Notes: generated by a model not told the origin, from the sequence alone. Positions 42,462 to 51,563 are shown, numbered from the stretch's first letter. The stretch: 64,000 nt of DNA from Pseudomonas putida (GCF_002025705.1 NZ_CP018846.1:4951501-5015500), one strand, 5' to 3'. Program-made: numbers and translations.

Positions 42462-43961
42462 ATGAGCCACTCGACCGGTATCGAGACCAATGGCGTCGAA
42501 CAGATCCCCGACGATCAACGCGACGCCTCCCCGCTTGACCTGTTCCGCCTGATCTTCGGCGGTGCCAATACCTTCGCCACTGCCGTGCTGGGCAGCTTCC
42601 CGGTGCTGTTCGGGCTGTCGTTCCAGGCCGGGGTCTGGGCGATCCTGCTTGGCGTCGGCGTGGGCGCGCTGATCCTCGCACCGATGGGCCTGTTCGGCGC
42701 GCTCAACGGCACCAACAACGCGGTGTCGTCAGGTGCGCATTTTGGCGTGCACGGGCGCATCGTCGGCTCGTTCCTGTCGTTGCTCACTGCCGTGGCGTTC
42801 TTTTCGCTGTCGGTGTGGAGCTCGGGTGATGCCCTGGTCGGCGGCGCCAAGCGCCTGGCCGGGCTGCCGGAAACCGACCTGACCCTGGGCCTGGCCTATG
42901 GCCTGTTCGCGGTGCTGGTGCTGGTGGTGTGCATCTTCGGCTTCCGCTTCATGCTGTGGGTCAACAAGATCGCCGTGTGGGCTTCGAGCTTGCTGTTCCT
43001 GCTGGGCATCTTCGCCTTCGCCGGGCCGTTCGATGCGGGCTTCGCCGGTAGCGTCAACCTGAGCCAGCCAGGCTTCTGGGCGGCATTCGTAGGCGCCGCG
43101 ATCCTGGCCATGAGCAACCCGGTGTCGTTCGGTGCTTTCCTCGGCGACTGGTCGCGCTACATCCCGCGGCAAACGCCGAAGTCGCGCATCATGCTGGCGG
43201 TGATCGCCGCCCAGGTGGCCACGCTGATCCCGTTCCTGTTCGGCCTGTGCACCGCCACCCTGGTGGCCACCCAGGCACCCGACTACATCGCCGCCAACAA
43301 CTACGTCGGCGGCCTGCTGGCAGTAGCGCCGAGCTGGTTCTTCCTGCCGGTGTGCCTGATTGCGGTGATCGGCGGCATGTCCACCGGCACTACCGCGCTG
43401 TATGGCACCGGCCTGGACATGTCCAGCGTGTTCCCGCGCCTGCTCAGCCGCGCGGGCGCCACCTTGCTGATCGGCGTACTGGCGATCGGCTTCATCTTCA
43501 TCGGCCGCTTCACCTTCAACCTGGTGCAGAGCGTGTCGACCTTCGCCGTGCTGATCATCACCTGCACCAGCCCATGGATGGTGATCATGATCCTCGGCCT
43601 GATCACCCGTCGCGGCTTCTACCACGCCGACGACCTCCAGGTGTTCACCCGCGGCCAGCGTGGCGGCCACTACTGGTTCCTGCATGGCTGGAACTGGCGC
43701 GGCATGGGCGCGTGGATCCCTAGCGCGATGGTCGGCCTGTGCTTCGTCAACCTGCCGGGGCAGTTCGTCGGCCCGATGGGCGACCTGGCCGGCGGCATCG
43801 ACCTGAGCCTGCCGGTAACCCTGGGCCTGGCCGGCGTGCTGTACCTGCTGCTGCTCAACCTGTTCCCTGAACCTGCTGGCGTGTATGGCCCCAATGGCCC
43901 GCGCTGGGTGCGCTGCAAAAGCGCCCCGCGCACGCCGGTGACCACCGCCGAATTGGCCTGA
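42462..43961 (+). CDS. NCS1-family (CodB-like) permease
   Basis: A 499-residue membrane transporter of the nucleobase:cation symporter-1 family: an N-terminal cytoplasmic segment, then FRLIFGGANTFATAVLGSFPVLFGLSF and about 12 helices, with SNPVSFGAFLGDWSRYIP, the family's central signature. Substrates of the family include cytosine, purines, allantoin and related compounds. GGAG precedes ATG 42462. It lies 13 bp upstream of an aldehyde dehydrogenase gene, suggesting uptake and oxidation of one nitrogenous substrate (inference). Confidence 0.87.
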   Translation: MSHSTGIETNGVEQIPDDQRDASPLDLFRLIFGGANTFATAVLGSFPVLFGLSFQAGVWAILLGVGVGALILAPMGLFGALNGTNNAVSSGAHFGVHGRIVGSFLSLLTAVAFFSLSVWSSGDALVGGAKRLAGLPETDLTLGLAYGLFAVLVLVVCIFGFRFMLWVNKIAVWASSLLFLLGIFAFAGPFDAGFAGSVNLSQPGFWAAFVGAAILAMSNPVSFGAFLGDWSRYIPRQTPKSRIMLAVIAAQVATLIPFLFGLCTATLVATQAPDYIAANNYVGGLLAVAPSWFFLPVCLIAVIGGMSTGTTALYGTGLDMSSVFPRLLSRAGATLLIGVLAIGFIFIGRFTFNLVQSVSTFAVLIITCTSPWMVIMILGLITRRGFYHADDLQVFTRGQRGGHYWFLHGWNWRGMGAWIPSAMVGLCFVNLPGQFVGPMGDLAGGIDLSLPVTLGLAGVLYLLLLNLFPEPAGVYGPNGPRWVRCKSAPRTPVTTAELA

Positions 43962-43974
43962 CTGGATACCGACC

Positions 43975-45405
43975 ATGACCACTTCCCACTACATTGCCGG
44001 CCGCTGGGTCGAAGGCCTGGGCAGCGACTGCATCAGCGTCAGCGAACCTGCGCTGGGCCTGCCCTTTGCCGAACTGATGGCCGCCAGCGTGGCCCAGGTC
44101 GACCAGGCTGTGGCCGCTGCTCGCGAAGCCCTGCCCACCTGGAAAAAGGTCAGCGCCAGCACTCGCGCGGCCTTCCTGCGCGGCTTTGCCGAACAGCTCG
44201 GGCAACGCCGTGAAGCGTTGATCACGCTGCAGATGCGCAACAACGGCAAGCCGCGTCACGAGGCCGAAATCGACCTGGATGATGCGATCGCCACCTTCGC
44301 CTACTACGCCGAGCTGGCCGAACAACTGCCGTCGAAAAACCGCGACGTACCATTGGCTGCGCCCGGTTTCACTGCGCGCACCCGCCTGGAACCGGTTGGT
44401 GTGGTCGGCCTGATCGTGCCATGGAACTTCCCGCTGGTGACCAGCGCCTGGAAGCTGGCCCCGGCGCTGGCGGCCGGTTGCACCGTGGTGCTCAAACCGT
44501 CGGAAGTGACCCCCCTGATCGAACAGGCCTACGGCCAGATCGCCGACACCCTGGGCCTGCCGGCTGGCGTGCTGAACATCGTCAACGGCAAGGCTGAAAC
44601 TGGCGCCGCGCTGAGCAACCACAACGGCCTCGACAAGCTGTCGTTCACCGGCAGCAACAACGTCGGCAGCCAGGTAATGCGCAGTGCGTCGGCACAGTGC
44701 CGGCCGGTGACCCTGGAGCTTGGCGGCAAGTCGGCGATCGTGGTGTTCGACGATTGCGACCCGGACCAGGCGGTGGAGTGGATCGTTGCCGGTATCAGCT
44801 GGAACGCCGGGCAGATGTGCTCGGCCACCTCGCGCCTGCTGGTGCAGGACGGCATCGCCGATGCGCTGCTGCCGCGCTTGCAGGCGGCACTGGAAAAACT
44901 GCGGGTCGGTAACCCGTTGACCGAAGAGGTCGACATGGGGCCGCTGACCAGCCAGGCGCAGTGGTTGAAAGTTGCCAGCTACTTCGCGACAGCCCGCGAA
45001 GAGGGCCTGCAATGCCTGGCGGGCGGGCAGGCGCTGGATCGTGAAGGCTGGTTCGTGAGCCCTACGCTGTATGCCGATGTGCCCAAGGGCAGCCGCCTGT
45101 GGACCGAAGAAATCTTTGGCCCGGTGCTGTGCGCACGTCGTTTCAGCACTGAAGAGCAGGCGATTGACGAGGCCAACGACAGCCGTTTCGGGCTGGTCGC
45201 CACGGTATGCTCCGCCGACCTGGAGCGCGCCGAGCGCGTGGCCGATGCGCTTGAGGTCGGGCATGTGTGGATCAACTCGGTGCAGGCGGTGTTCGTCGAG
45301 ACTTCGTGGGGCGGCACCAAGGGCAGCGGGATTGGCCGTGAGCTGGGGCCTTGGGGGTTGTCGGCTTACCAGTCGGTGAAGCATGTGACCCGGTGCCTGG
45401 GCTGA
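43975..45405 (+). CDS. NAD(P)-dependent aldehyde dehydrogenase
   Basis: A 476-residue enzyme of the ALDH superfamily. The active-site Cys is in WNAGQMCSATSRLLV (about residue 282), the general base Glu in VTLELGGKSAIVVF (about residue 248), and the cofactor loop in FTGSNNVGSQVM. The sequence resembles betaine/aminoaldehyde dehydrogenases, but the substrate cannot be read from it. Last gene of the NTF2-like/permease/ALDH cluster. Confidence 0.92.
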   Translation: MTTSHYIAGRWVEGLGSDCISVSEPALGLPFAELMAASVAQVDQAVAAAREALPTWKKVSASTRAAFLRGFAEQLGQRREALITLQMRNNGKPRHEAEIDLDDAIATFAYYAELAEQLPSKNRDVPLAAPGFTARTRLEPVGVVGLIVPWNFPLVTSAWKLAPALAAGCTVVLKPSEVTPLIEQAYGQIADTLGLPAGVLNIVNGKAETGAALSNHNGLDKLSFTGSNNVGSQVMRSASAQCRPVTLELGGKSAIVVFDDCDPDQAVEWIVAGISWNAGQMCSATSRLLVQDGIADALLPRLQAALEKLRVGNPLTEEVDMGPLTSQAQWLKVASYFATAREEGLQCLAGGQALDREGWFVSPTLYADVPKGSRLWTEEIFGPVLCARRFSTEEQAIDEANDSRFGLVATVCSADLERAERVADALEVGHVWINSVQAVFVETSWGGTKGSGIGRELGPWGLSAYQSVKHVTRCLG

Positions 45406-45430
45406 TGCCTGAAGGCGCCTGCCGCAACAT

Positions 45431-45672
45431 TTTCAGCGCCTGTGAGATCGAGCGCCGCCCGCGCGGCGCATCGCGGATAAATCCGCTCCTACATCTGTTG
45501 TAACGTGGCCATGCCTGTGAGGCCATGGTTGTCAGCCTGGTTTGTAAGGCTCAAGACATGCGCCAAGGCATACGACCATGGCGTAACAGGTTCGGTACGT
45601 TGCAACAGATGTAGGAGCGGATTTATCCGCGATGCGCCGCGCGGGCGGCGCTCGATCTCATAGCCGCTGAAA
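45431..45672. mobile_element. MITE-like element, copy A
   Basis: The first 75 bases (from TTTCAGCG, through GAGCGCCGCCCGCGCGGCGC and ATCCGCTCCTACATCTGTTG) reappear as the reverse complement at the right end. Between them lies a core of roughly 90 bp containing GTGAGGCCATGGTTGTCAGC. The same core and arms occur in inverted orientation at 61502-61709. There is no transposase frame, so it would be non-autonomous. Confidence 0.75.
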
Positions 45673-45734
45673 CGCTCATGGCAAACACATGATGGTCCTC
45701 ACCCAATCTTCCGCCATTCACTTGCGAGCAAGCT

Positions 45735-46062
45735 CTCGTAAGAAAATTCCCAACCTGAAACCAAATGCTTCAGCTTAAGCTCGCTTGGGAATTATCCTAC
45801 GCGCTGCGCTGCCCTTTCTCTGTTGTCGATGTTGAGCATCAGGGCTAATTTCCCTGAGTCGTCATAACTGGCGATTGGGTGTGAGAGCCCAGCTTCATCA
45901 GAGATTTCAGTGCTGCTATGGCGGCTGTGCGCGGGCAGGCTTTTAGCCTGGCCGGGTTTTGCTGACTCTACCGGACTCTCACCCCGCGTACGGCTGCCAC
46001 CCTCGTTCCGTGAGAGGAATGTTGGCGGTGGCTCTTTCAACACTAATAGAGAGAGTCATGCA
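45735..46062 (+). promoter_or_regulatory. Conserved leader of DUF6124-like gene, copy 2
   Basis: Matches the leader of copy 1 over about 290 bp. Three complementary blocks are kept: GTGAGAG at 45881-45887, CTCTCAC at 45976-45982 and GTGAGAG at 46010-46016. The middle block can pair with either neighbour, which is the layout of a two-state leader RNA. A two-codon frame (ATG CAA TGA, 46058-46066) overlaps the gene start. Confidence 0.6.
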
Positions 46063-46329
46063 ATGAAGAAAGCAGTCCCCGATCCCCCCACCAAAACCTC
46101 TCCCCGCGCGTTCTACACCATCAACAACGACATGCCCTCGCCCGAGGCTCTGGTGTACGTCTCACAGTTGCTGCGCGGTATCGAAGACACGCTGGACGAA
46201 TACATCTGCGGGAATGCTGGCGAGCCTGGCATCGGGATGTTGGTGAACACCGTTCATAACCTGCAAATGGCCAGGGCGCTGAATGAGCTGCTCCTGAGCC
46301 GGGATGCAGGAGAAATCAACCAGCGCTGA
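46063..46329 (+). CDS. DUF6124/DUF3077-like small protein, copy 2
   Basis: An 88-residue protein beginning MKKAVPDPPTK, same length as copy 1 and identical through LLRGIEDTLDEYICGNAGE. Differences are conservative and concentrated at the two ends. Function unknown. ATG 46063 follows GAGAGAG; a longer frame open from 45910 is rejected because its extra residues are not shared with copy 1. A REP pair follows. Confidence 0.72.
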   Translation: MKKAVPDPPTKTSPRAFYTINNDMPSPEALVYVSQLLRGIEDTLDEYICGNAGEPGIGMLVNTVHNLQMARALNELLLSRDAGEINQR

Positions 46330-46350
46330 GGCTCCTCGGGAGAATGCAGC

Positions 46351-46476
46351 GGGGCTGCTTTGCAGCCCATTCGCGGGCAAGCGCGCTCCCACGGGAATAT
46401 CACGGCGTCCCGGACGGCGCTGTACCTGTGAGAGCGGGTTAATCGAGCTGTCGAACCAACGCGAAGAGGCCAGCAC
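46351..46476. repeat. REP inverted pair, hybrid arms
   Basis: The left outer end (GGGGCTGCTTTGCAGCCC) belongs to the 'GACACAAGG' subtype, but the core reads ATTCGCGGGCAAGCGCGC. The right arm is altered (GAGCGGGTTAATCGAGCTG...) and resembles the changed arm of the pair at 4030. It looks like a recombinant of two subtypes. Confidence 0.7.
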
Positions 46477-46570
46477 AATCCATAGAAATTTCCCCCGCGT
46501 GACTTTCCCCTCCCCCAGCAAAGTCCCACTCCCTGGTACCCCCACAATCACAACACCAGGCCGGACCACC

Positions 46571-47788
46571 ATGCACCCCCAACGCACCGCCTTGCACAAC
46601 GAGTTGCACGCCCGCCCGTCGCTGTACTTCGACGGCCCGGCACATGTCTTCCACCTGGCCCTGCTCGGCGGTGATGCCGCTTGCGCCGCACTGTTGCAAC
46701 GCTGCTGCCCGGAGGCGATCGACGCCGAGGCGGCTCAAGGCATCACCCACCTGGATGGCCACCCGTTCAAGTGGGAGCGGCACACCGAATTCTTCACCCT
46801 GACCCTGGTGGTGCCTTGCTCCGCTGCCAACGCCGAATGGCAAGCGCTGCCGCCGGTACTGGCTGAGGCCATCGCACCGCAAGCCGCCCAAGTGATCAAT
46901 GCCGTGCAGGTACTGGTGCGCGACGAGCAGGATCTGGACCTGCCGCACTACGGGTTCAGGGACCCGTGCGGCTCCTGCGTTGGCGGTGGCGATGCGGTGG
47001 TGTGGAGCGATTTTCGCCTGACCGAGGATGGCACCAACCGCTTCCTGTTCATCAACCGCCGCCTCAACGCGTACCGCCAGGGCCGGATGATCCGCCGCCT
47101 GCTGGAGATCGAGACCTATCGCATGATGGCTTCGCTGACCCTGACCACGGCCAAGGCCTTGAGCCAGGAACTGGATGCCTTCGACAAGACCCTGGTGCAA
47201 CTCTCGGAGCGCAGCGCTGGCGGGGATGGCCACGATTCCAAGGCCCTGCTCGAAGCCATCGCCCACCTGTCGCGGCAGGTGGTCAGCCGCACGGTCAAGA
47301 CCCGCCACCGCTTCGGTGCCACCCAGGCTTATGCACAGTTGGTGTTCGAGCGCCTCGGCGAGTTACGTGAGAGCCATGTGGGTGACTGCCAGCGCCTGGG
47401 GGTGTTCATCGAGCGGCGCTTCAAACCGACCGTGCGTTATAGTGCGGCGACCGAGCAGCGCCTGGAACAGCTGGCGAAGAATGTCGCCAACCTGGGCGAC
47501 CTGCTGCAAGCACGGGTGCAGGTGGAGATGGAAGAGCAGAATGCAGCAATCCTGCACAGCCTCAATGCTCGCGCCGATGCTCAGGTGAAGATCCAGCGGG
47601 CGGTGGAGGGGCTGTCGATCATCGCCATCACCTATTACCTGCTGAACCTGTTCAAGCTGTTGTACGGCGGGCTGAATGTGCTGGGGCTGGGGTTGACGGC
47701 GCGGGATGCGCTGCTGGGGATGGCGCCGCCGGTGCTGCTGGTATTGCTGGTGATTCTGATGCGAATCAGGCAGGCCAAACAGCATTGA
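46571..47788 (+). CDS. DUF3422-family membrane-anchored protein
   Basis: A 405-residue protein of the DUF3422 family. It starts MHPQRTALHNELHARP, the family's most conserved motif; the middle is helical with coiled-coil character (about residues 180-340), and two hydrophobic helices close the protein (about 350-400, GLSIIAITYYLLNLFKLLY and VLLVLLVILM). Predicted to be a tail-anchored inner-membrane protein facing the cytoplasm. Function unknown. Confidence 0.82.
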   Translation: MHPQRTALHNELHARPSLYFDGPAHVFHLALLGGDAACAALLQRCCPEAIDAEAAQGITHLDGHPFKWERHTEFFTLTLVVPCSAANAEWQALPPVLAEAIAPQAAQVINAVQVLVRDEQDLDLPHYGFRDPCGSCVGGGDAVVWSDFRLTEDGTNRFLFINRRLNAYRQGRMIRRLLEIETYRMMASLTLTTAKALSQELDAFDKTLVQLSERSAGGDGHDSKALLEAIAHLSRQVVSRTVKTRHRFGATQAYAQLVFERLGELRESHVGDCQRLGVFIERRFKPTVRYSAATEQRLEQLAKNVANLGDLLQARVQVEMEEQNAAILHSLNARADAQVKIQRAVEGLSIIAITYYLLNLFKLLYGGLNVLGLGLTARDALLGMAPPVLLVLLVILMRIRQAKQH

Positions 47789-47792
47789 AGCC

Positions 47793-47899
47793 GGGGGCGC
47801 TGTGCGCCCCTTTCGCGACACAAGGCCGCTCCTACAGGGGATCGCGTACCTCTGTAGGAGCGGCCTTGTGTCGCGAAAGGGCTGCGCAGCAGCCCCCGA
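47793..47899. repeat. REP inverted pair, 'GACACAAGG' subtype
   Basis: Outer ends GGGGGCGCTGTGCGCCCC / GGGCTGCGCAGCAGCCCC flank arms with core TTTCGCGACACAAGGCCGC. Lies between converging DUF3422 and MscS-type genes. Confidence 0.87.
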
Positions 47900-47901
47900 A
47901 G

Positions 47902-50304
47902 TCACGCCGATTCGTCGGCCGGACGCGAACCTTCCTGCACCAGCACCATGCTCTGCGGCGACGACAAGGCAATCCCTTCATCACGCAAGCGGCCAAGAAT
48001 GGTGAACAGCAAGTCACTGCGGGTGCTCGACACCTGCCGCGGCCCCGCCACATACCCACTCACGCCAATGACCATGCCCGCTGAAGTCAGGTCCTTGAAC
48101 GTCACCGAGCAAGCCGGCGCATCAAGAATCGCTTCATGCTCGTGATAGGCCGCCAGCAGCAAATCACGCACGTGGTTGGCATCGGTCTCCAGCGGCAAGG
48201 TCAGGGTGATACCCACCACACCCAGGGCATTGCCCATGGTCACGTTGCGCACGTTCTGCGAAATGAACTGCGAGTTCGGCACGATCACCGTGGAGCGGTC
48301 GGACATCTGGATCTCGGTGGCACGCACATTGATCCGGCGGATGTCACCCTCGACCCCTGCCAGGCTGACCCAGTCGCCCACCTTGACCGGGCGCTCGGTG
48401 AGCAGGATCAGGCCGGAGATGAAGTTCTGCACGATCTGCTGCAAGCCAAAACCGATACCGACCGACAGCGCACTGACCACCCAGGTCAGGCTGGTCAGGT
48501 TGATGCGCAGGGTCGACATCACCAGCATGGCCAGGAACAGGAAGCCGAGGTAACCGACCAGGGTCACCAGCGAGGCCCGCATGCCCGCATCCATGTCGGT
48601 TTCCGGCAGCAGCCGCTCGCTCAGCCAACGCTTGACCACACGGATGGCGAACAGCCCACCGAAGAAGATCAGCACCGCCAGCAGGATGTCCTGCGGCACG
48701 ATGTTGAGGTTGCCGAGCAGCTTGCCGCCGGTGCCATCCCAGTCCCCCAGGCTCAGCAGCAGCTCGCCGGGGCTGGTGCCCGAAGGCATCAATGCCAGCA
48801 GCACCGCCACGAACAGCAGCACCGTGCGGCTGATGCCGACCAGGATGGTGCTGGCCTGAGCCTGGTGGCGCGGCGCCAGGCCCAGGGTCGCGGCCAGTGC
48901 CAGGCCCCCGGGCTGGCGTGGCGACAGCAAGGCTTCGCAGAGGTCGCTGAGAAAGGTGGTGAGCAGGTAGGCGCACACCGCCACCACGCTGATCCACAGC
49001 AGCTTGGCGGTGAGGAAGTAGGCCAGGGTCAGGTAGCCGGCGAGCAGTGCCAGCACAATCAGCCCGACCCACACCACGGTCACGAACGGGATCAGCCCGG
49101 CAAGCCCGCTCGGGCGCTCCAGGCCGTGCTTGCGCAGGGTACGGCGATAGCGCAGCAACGCCACCGAGAAGATCACCGCCACCACCAGTGCAGTCAGGCC
49201 ATTGGTGGCCACGGTCAGCGCCAGGCTGGTGCCGATCACGCTGTTGATGCGCTCCATGGTCAGCATGACCATCAGCGCCAGGGCCAGCAGCTTGGGGAAC
49301 CAGCCCAGCGCACTGGCCACTTCGTCGTGAATCGGCGGCAGGCGCCAGGACGGCCGTTGCAACATCAGCATGGCGCGGCCCAGGCCGGTGATGAAGGCGC
49401 TGAAGACCACCAGGGTGAGGAAGTGATTGGTCAGGCTGGCGACGTCGGAACCCAGCTCAGAGCTGCTTTCCAGGCCCCAGCGCAGCAGCGACACAGAGCC
49501 GGAGATGGTACCCAGCGTGGCCAGGCTCACGCTCAGGGCCAGGGCACTGCGCCGCAGGCGGCCTTCTGGCAGGCGATGCACCATGATGCTGGCCAGCAGG
49601 CGCTCGAGCAGGCCGCGGACCACGGTCCAGACCAGGATCGCCGCCACCAGGCTGGTGAGGAAGAACCAGCGATGCTTGGCACTGAAGGCGCTGGCGACAG
49701 CGTCGATGGCCTCCTCGCGCAGATCGCGCAAGCGCGATACATCGTCGGTGGTGGGGCGGATCAGGCTTTGCCAGAAAGCCGGGCTCAGCGGCGTGGTTGC
49801 ACGGCTGAGGATCTGCGAGTTGAACTGGCTGCGGCGCAGGTTGACGATCTGCGTGGACAGATCACGGGCCGATTGAGTCAGCTTGGTGGCCTGCTCTTGC
49901 TCGGCAACCATCGCCTTCTTTTCGGCATCCAGCTGCTGGCGCTGGCGAGCAAGGGCTTCGGCTTCGTCCGGCTGCACCGGGCCGAGTACCTTGAGCTTGT
50001 CGTCGAGTTTTTCCACATCGGCGGTGCGCAAGGTGGCCAGTGCCTCGGCCTGGCGTTGCACCTGCACGGCGGACAAGCGCAACTGCGACAGCAGGTCGTC
50101 GTTGGCATTGCTGGTGACGCCCTGGCGGATCTGGTCGAGCCGATCGCTCAGTTGCTCGTAGCTGGCATTTTCTTCCAGCACCGGTACTTCCGCCGCAGCC
50201 AGGCTGGACACCGGTGTGGCCGGTGCCGACCACGCCGGCGCAGCCAGCGACAACATCAGGGCCATCACAGCCAGGTAGAATCGGGCAAGGCTGACTCGCC
50301 TCAT
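47902..50304 (-). CDS. Large MscS-family mechanosensitive channel (DUF3772 type)
   Basis: An 800-residue protein. A signal peptide (residues 1-26, ending PAWSA) and a periplasmic coiled-coil domain (about 45-180, DUF3772-like, many Gln/Leu/Ala) precede about ten membrane helices; the C-terminal MscS unit includes the pore helix region SVGIGFGLQQIVQNFISGLILLTERP and the beta domain VGDWVSLAGVEGDIRRINVRATEIQ. It should open under hypo-osmotic stress. ATG 50304 is preferred over 50325 because AGAGGAA is eight bases upstream. Confidence 0.92.
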   Translation of the reverse strand: MRRVSLARFYLAVMALMLSLAAPAWSAPATPVSSLAAAEVPVLEENASYEQLSDRLDQIRQGVTSNANDDLLSQLRLSAVQVQRQAEALATLRTADVEKLDDKLKVLGPVQPDEAEALARQRQQLDAEKKAMVAEQEQATKLTQSARDLSTQIVNLRRSQFNSQILSRATTPLSPAFWQSLIRPTTDDVSRLRDLREEAIDAVASAFSAKHRWFFLTSLVAAILVWTVVRGLLERLLASIMVHRLPEGRLRRSALALSVSLATLGTISGSVSLLRWGLESSSELGSDVASLTNHFLTLVVFSAFITGLGRAMLMLQRPSWRLPPIHDEVASALGWFPKLLALALMVMLTMERINSVIGTSLALTVATNGLTALVVAVIFSVALLRYRRTLRKHGLERPSGLAGLIPFVTVVWVGLIVLALLAGYLTLAYFLTAKLLWISVVAVCAYLLTTFLSDLCEALLSPRQPGGLALAATLGLAPRHQAQASTILVGISRTVLLFVAVLLALMPSGTSPGELLLSLGDWDGTGGKLLGNLNIVPQDILLAVLIFFGGLFAIRVVKRWLSERLLPETDMDAGMRASLVTLVGYLGFLFLAMLVMSTLRINLTSLTWVVSALSVGIGFGLQQIVQNFISGLILLTERPVKVGDWVSLAGVEGDIRRINVRATEIQMSDRSTVIVPNSQFISQNVRNVTMGNALGVVGITLTLPLETDANHVRDLLLAAYHEHEAILDAPACSVTFKDLTSAGMVIGVSGYVAGPRQVSSTRSDLLFTILGRLRDEGIALSSPQSMVLVQEGSRPADESA

Positions 50305-50360
50305 CGAATGTTCCTCTTTACACATCGATCTGGCGGGGGATTCTACGCGGCTTCAGGCAA

Positions 50361-51413
50361 TCAGGAGAGTGCCGTTTCTCGCGCCAGCAGTTGCCGTTTG
50401 CGTTCCACACCCCAGCGGTAGCCGCTAATGTCGCCATCACGGCGCACCACCCGGTGGCAAGGGATAGCCACGGCGATGTGGTTGGCCGCGCAAGCCATGG
50501 CCACGGCGCGCACAGCCTTCGGTGCGCCGATGCGCTCGGCGATGTCGGTATAGCTGACCCGGCTGCCTACTGGCACTTCGCGCAAAGCCTGCCAGACCCG
50601 CTCCTGGAAGGCGGTGCCCTGGACATCCAGCGGCAGGGCCAGCCCCAGTGCCGGCGCCTCGACAAAGCCCACAACTTCGGCGACCAGCCGCTCGTAACCG
50701 GCATCTCCGCCGATCAGGTGCGCTTTGGGGAACTGGTCCTGCAATTGTTCGAGCAACACCTCAGGATCATCGCCGAGCAAAATCGCGCAGATGCCCTTCT
50801 CGCTCTGGGCCACCAGAATCGCACCCAGTGAGCACTGGCCGATGGCGAAGTGGATGCTCGCGCCAGCGCCACCTGCGCGGAACTCGCGGGGGCGCATGCC
50901 CAGGCGTTGGTCGGCGCTTTCGTAGAAACGGCTGTTGGAGTTGTAGCCGGCATCGTAGATGGCATCGGTCACCGAGCTTAGCCCATCGCCCAGCCGCTCG
51001 CGCAGGCGCCGGGCGCGAAAAGCGCTGGCGTAAGCCTTGGGCGTGAGGCCGGTTTCGGCTTTGAACAGACGGTGCAGGTGGAAAGGGCTGACAGACAGTT
51101 GCGCACCGAGCTGGTCGAGGCTGGGTGGAGTGTCGCTGCTTTCCAGCAGGCGACAGGCGCGGGCAACCAGGTCGGAGCGGCGGTTTTCGCTGGTTTTGGC
51201 CGTGCAGCGGCGGCAGGCGCGGTAGCCAGCGGCTTCGGCGCTGGTGGCGTCGTTGAAGAAATCGACGTTTTCACGCTTGGCCATGCGCGATTTGCAGCCG
51301 GGGTTGCAGTACACACCAGTGGTGCGCACGGCGTAGACGAAGTGACCAGCGGCAGAAGTGTCACGGGACTCGACGGCTTGCCAGCGTTGGGAGTCAGTTG
51401 TGAAGGCTTGCAT
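50361..51413 (-). CDS. ada: Ada: alkylation-response regulator and O6-methylguanine-DNA methyltransferase
   Basis: A 350-residue protein with three parts: the zinc methyl-phosphotriester acceptor domain (Cys36, Cys40, Cys67, Cys70), an AraC-type helix-turn-helix (about 90-180), and the O6-alkylguanine acceptor domain with Cys319 in IPCHRVV. Self-methylation at the N-terminal Cys turns it into an activator of repair genes, including itself. alkA lies just upstream on the same strand. Start ATG 51413 with TGAGG upstream. Confidence 0.95.
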   Translation of the reverse strand: MQAFTTDSQRWQAVESRDTSAAGHFVYAVRTTGVYCNPGCKSRMAKRENVDFFNDATSAEAAGYRACRRCTAKTSENRRSDLVARACRLLESSDTPPSLDQLGAQLSVSPFHLHRLFKAETGLTPKAYASAFRARRLRERLGDGLSSVTDAIYDAGYNSNSRFYESADQRLGMRPREFRAGGAGASIHFAIGQCSLGAILVAQSEKGICAILLGDDPEVLLEQLQDQFPKAHLIGGDAGYERLVAEVVGFVEAPALGLALPLDVQGTAFQERVWQALREVPVGSRVSYTDIAERIGAPKAVRAVAMACAANHIAVAIPCHRVVRRDGDISGYRWGVERKRQLLARETALS

Positions 51414-51445
51414 CGCGGTTTACCTCAGCTTTCTGTTTCGTCTGT

Positions 51446-51544
51446 TCCGGCCCTTTCGCGGGCAAGCCCGCTCCCACAGGTACAGCGCATGCCCGCAAGC
51501 TGGTGATAATCCTGTGGGAGCGGGCTTGCCCGCGAAAGGGCCAG
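51446..51544. repeat. REP inverted pair, 'GGGCAAGCCC' subtype
   Basis: Arms CCGGCCCTTTCGCGGGCAAGCC and GGCTTGCCCGCGAAAGGGCC. It separates alkA from ada within the presumed repair cluster. Confidence 0.88.
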
Positions 51545-51563
51545 TAAAGCCAGCCCGTCAGTT

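Larger units (their letters stand above)
45406..46062. other. 657-bp non-coding interval: MITE-like element plus leader of DUF6124-like copy 2
   Basis: No real gene. The left part holds a 242-bp element with long terminal inverted repeats (45431-45672). The right part (from about 45735) is the conserved leader of the following small gene. Open frames over the leader, such as one joined to the gene from 45910, are not conserved between the two leader copies. Confidence 0.7.

Noticed and set aside
45910..46329. A 139-residue version of DUF6124-like copy 2 including the leader
   Set aside because: The extra N-terminal residues do not match copy 1 in the same frame although the DNA does; the ribosome site and the MKK start are shared at the shorter position.
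48136..50421. 761-codon open frame opposite the MscS-type gene (and similar long ones opposite uraA at 6814-8217 and the TPR gene at 23357-25285)
   Set aside because: Low-complexity Gln/His/Ala-rich products without any domain; explained by codon bias of the true genes on the other strand.
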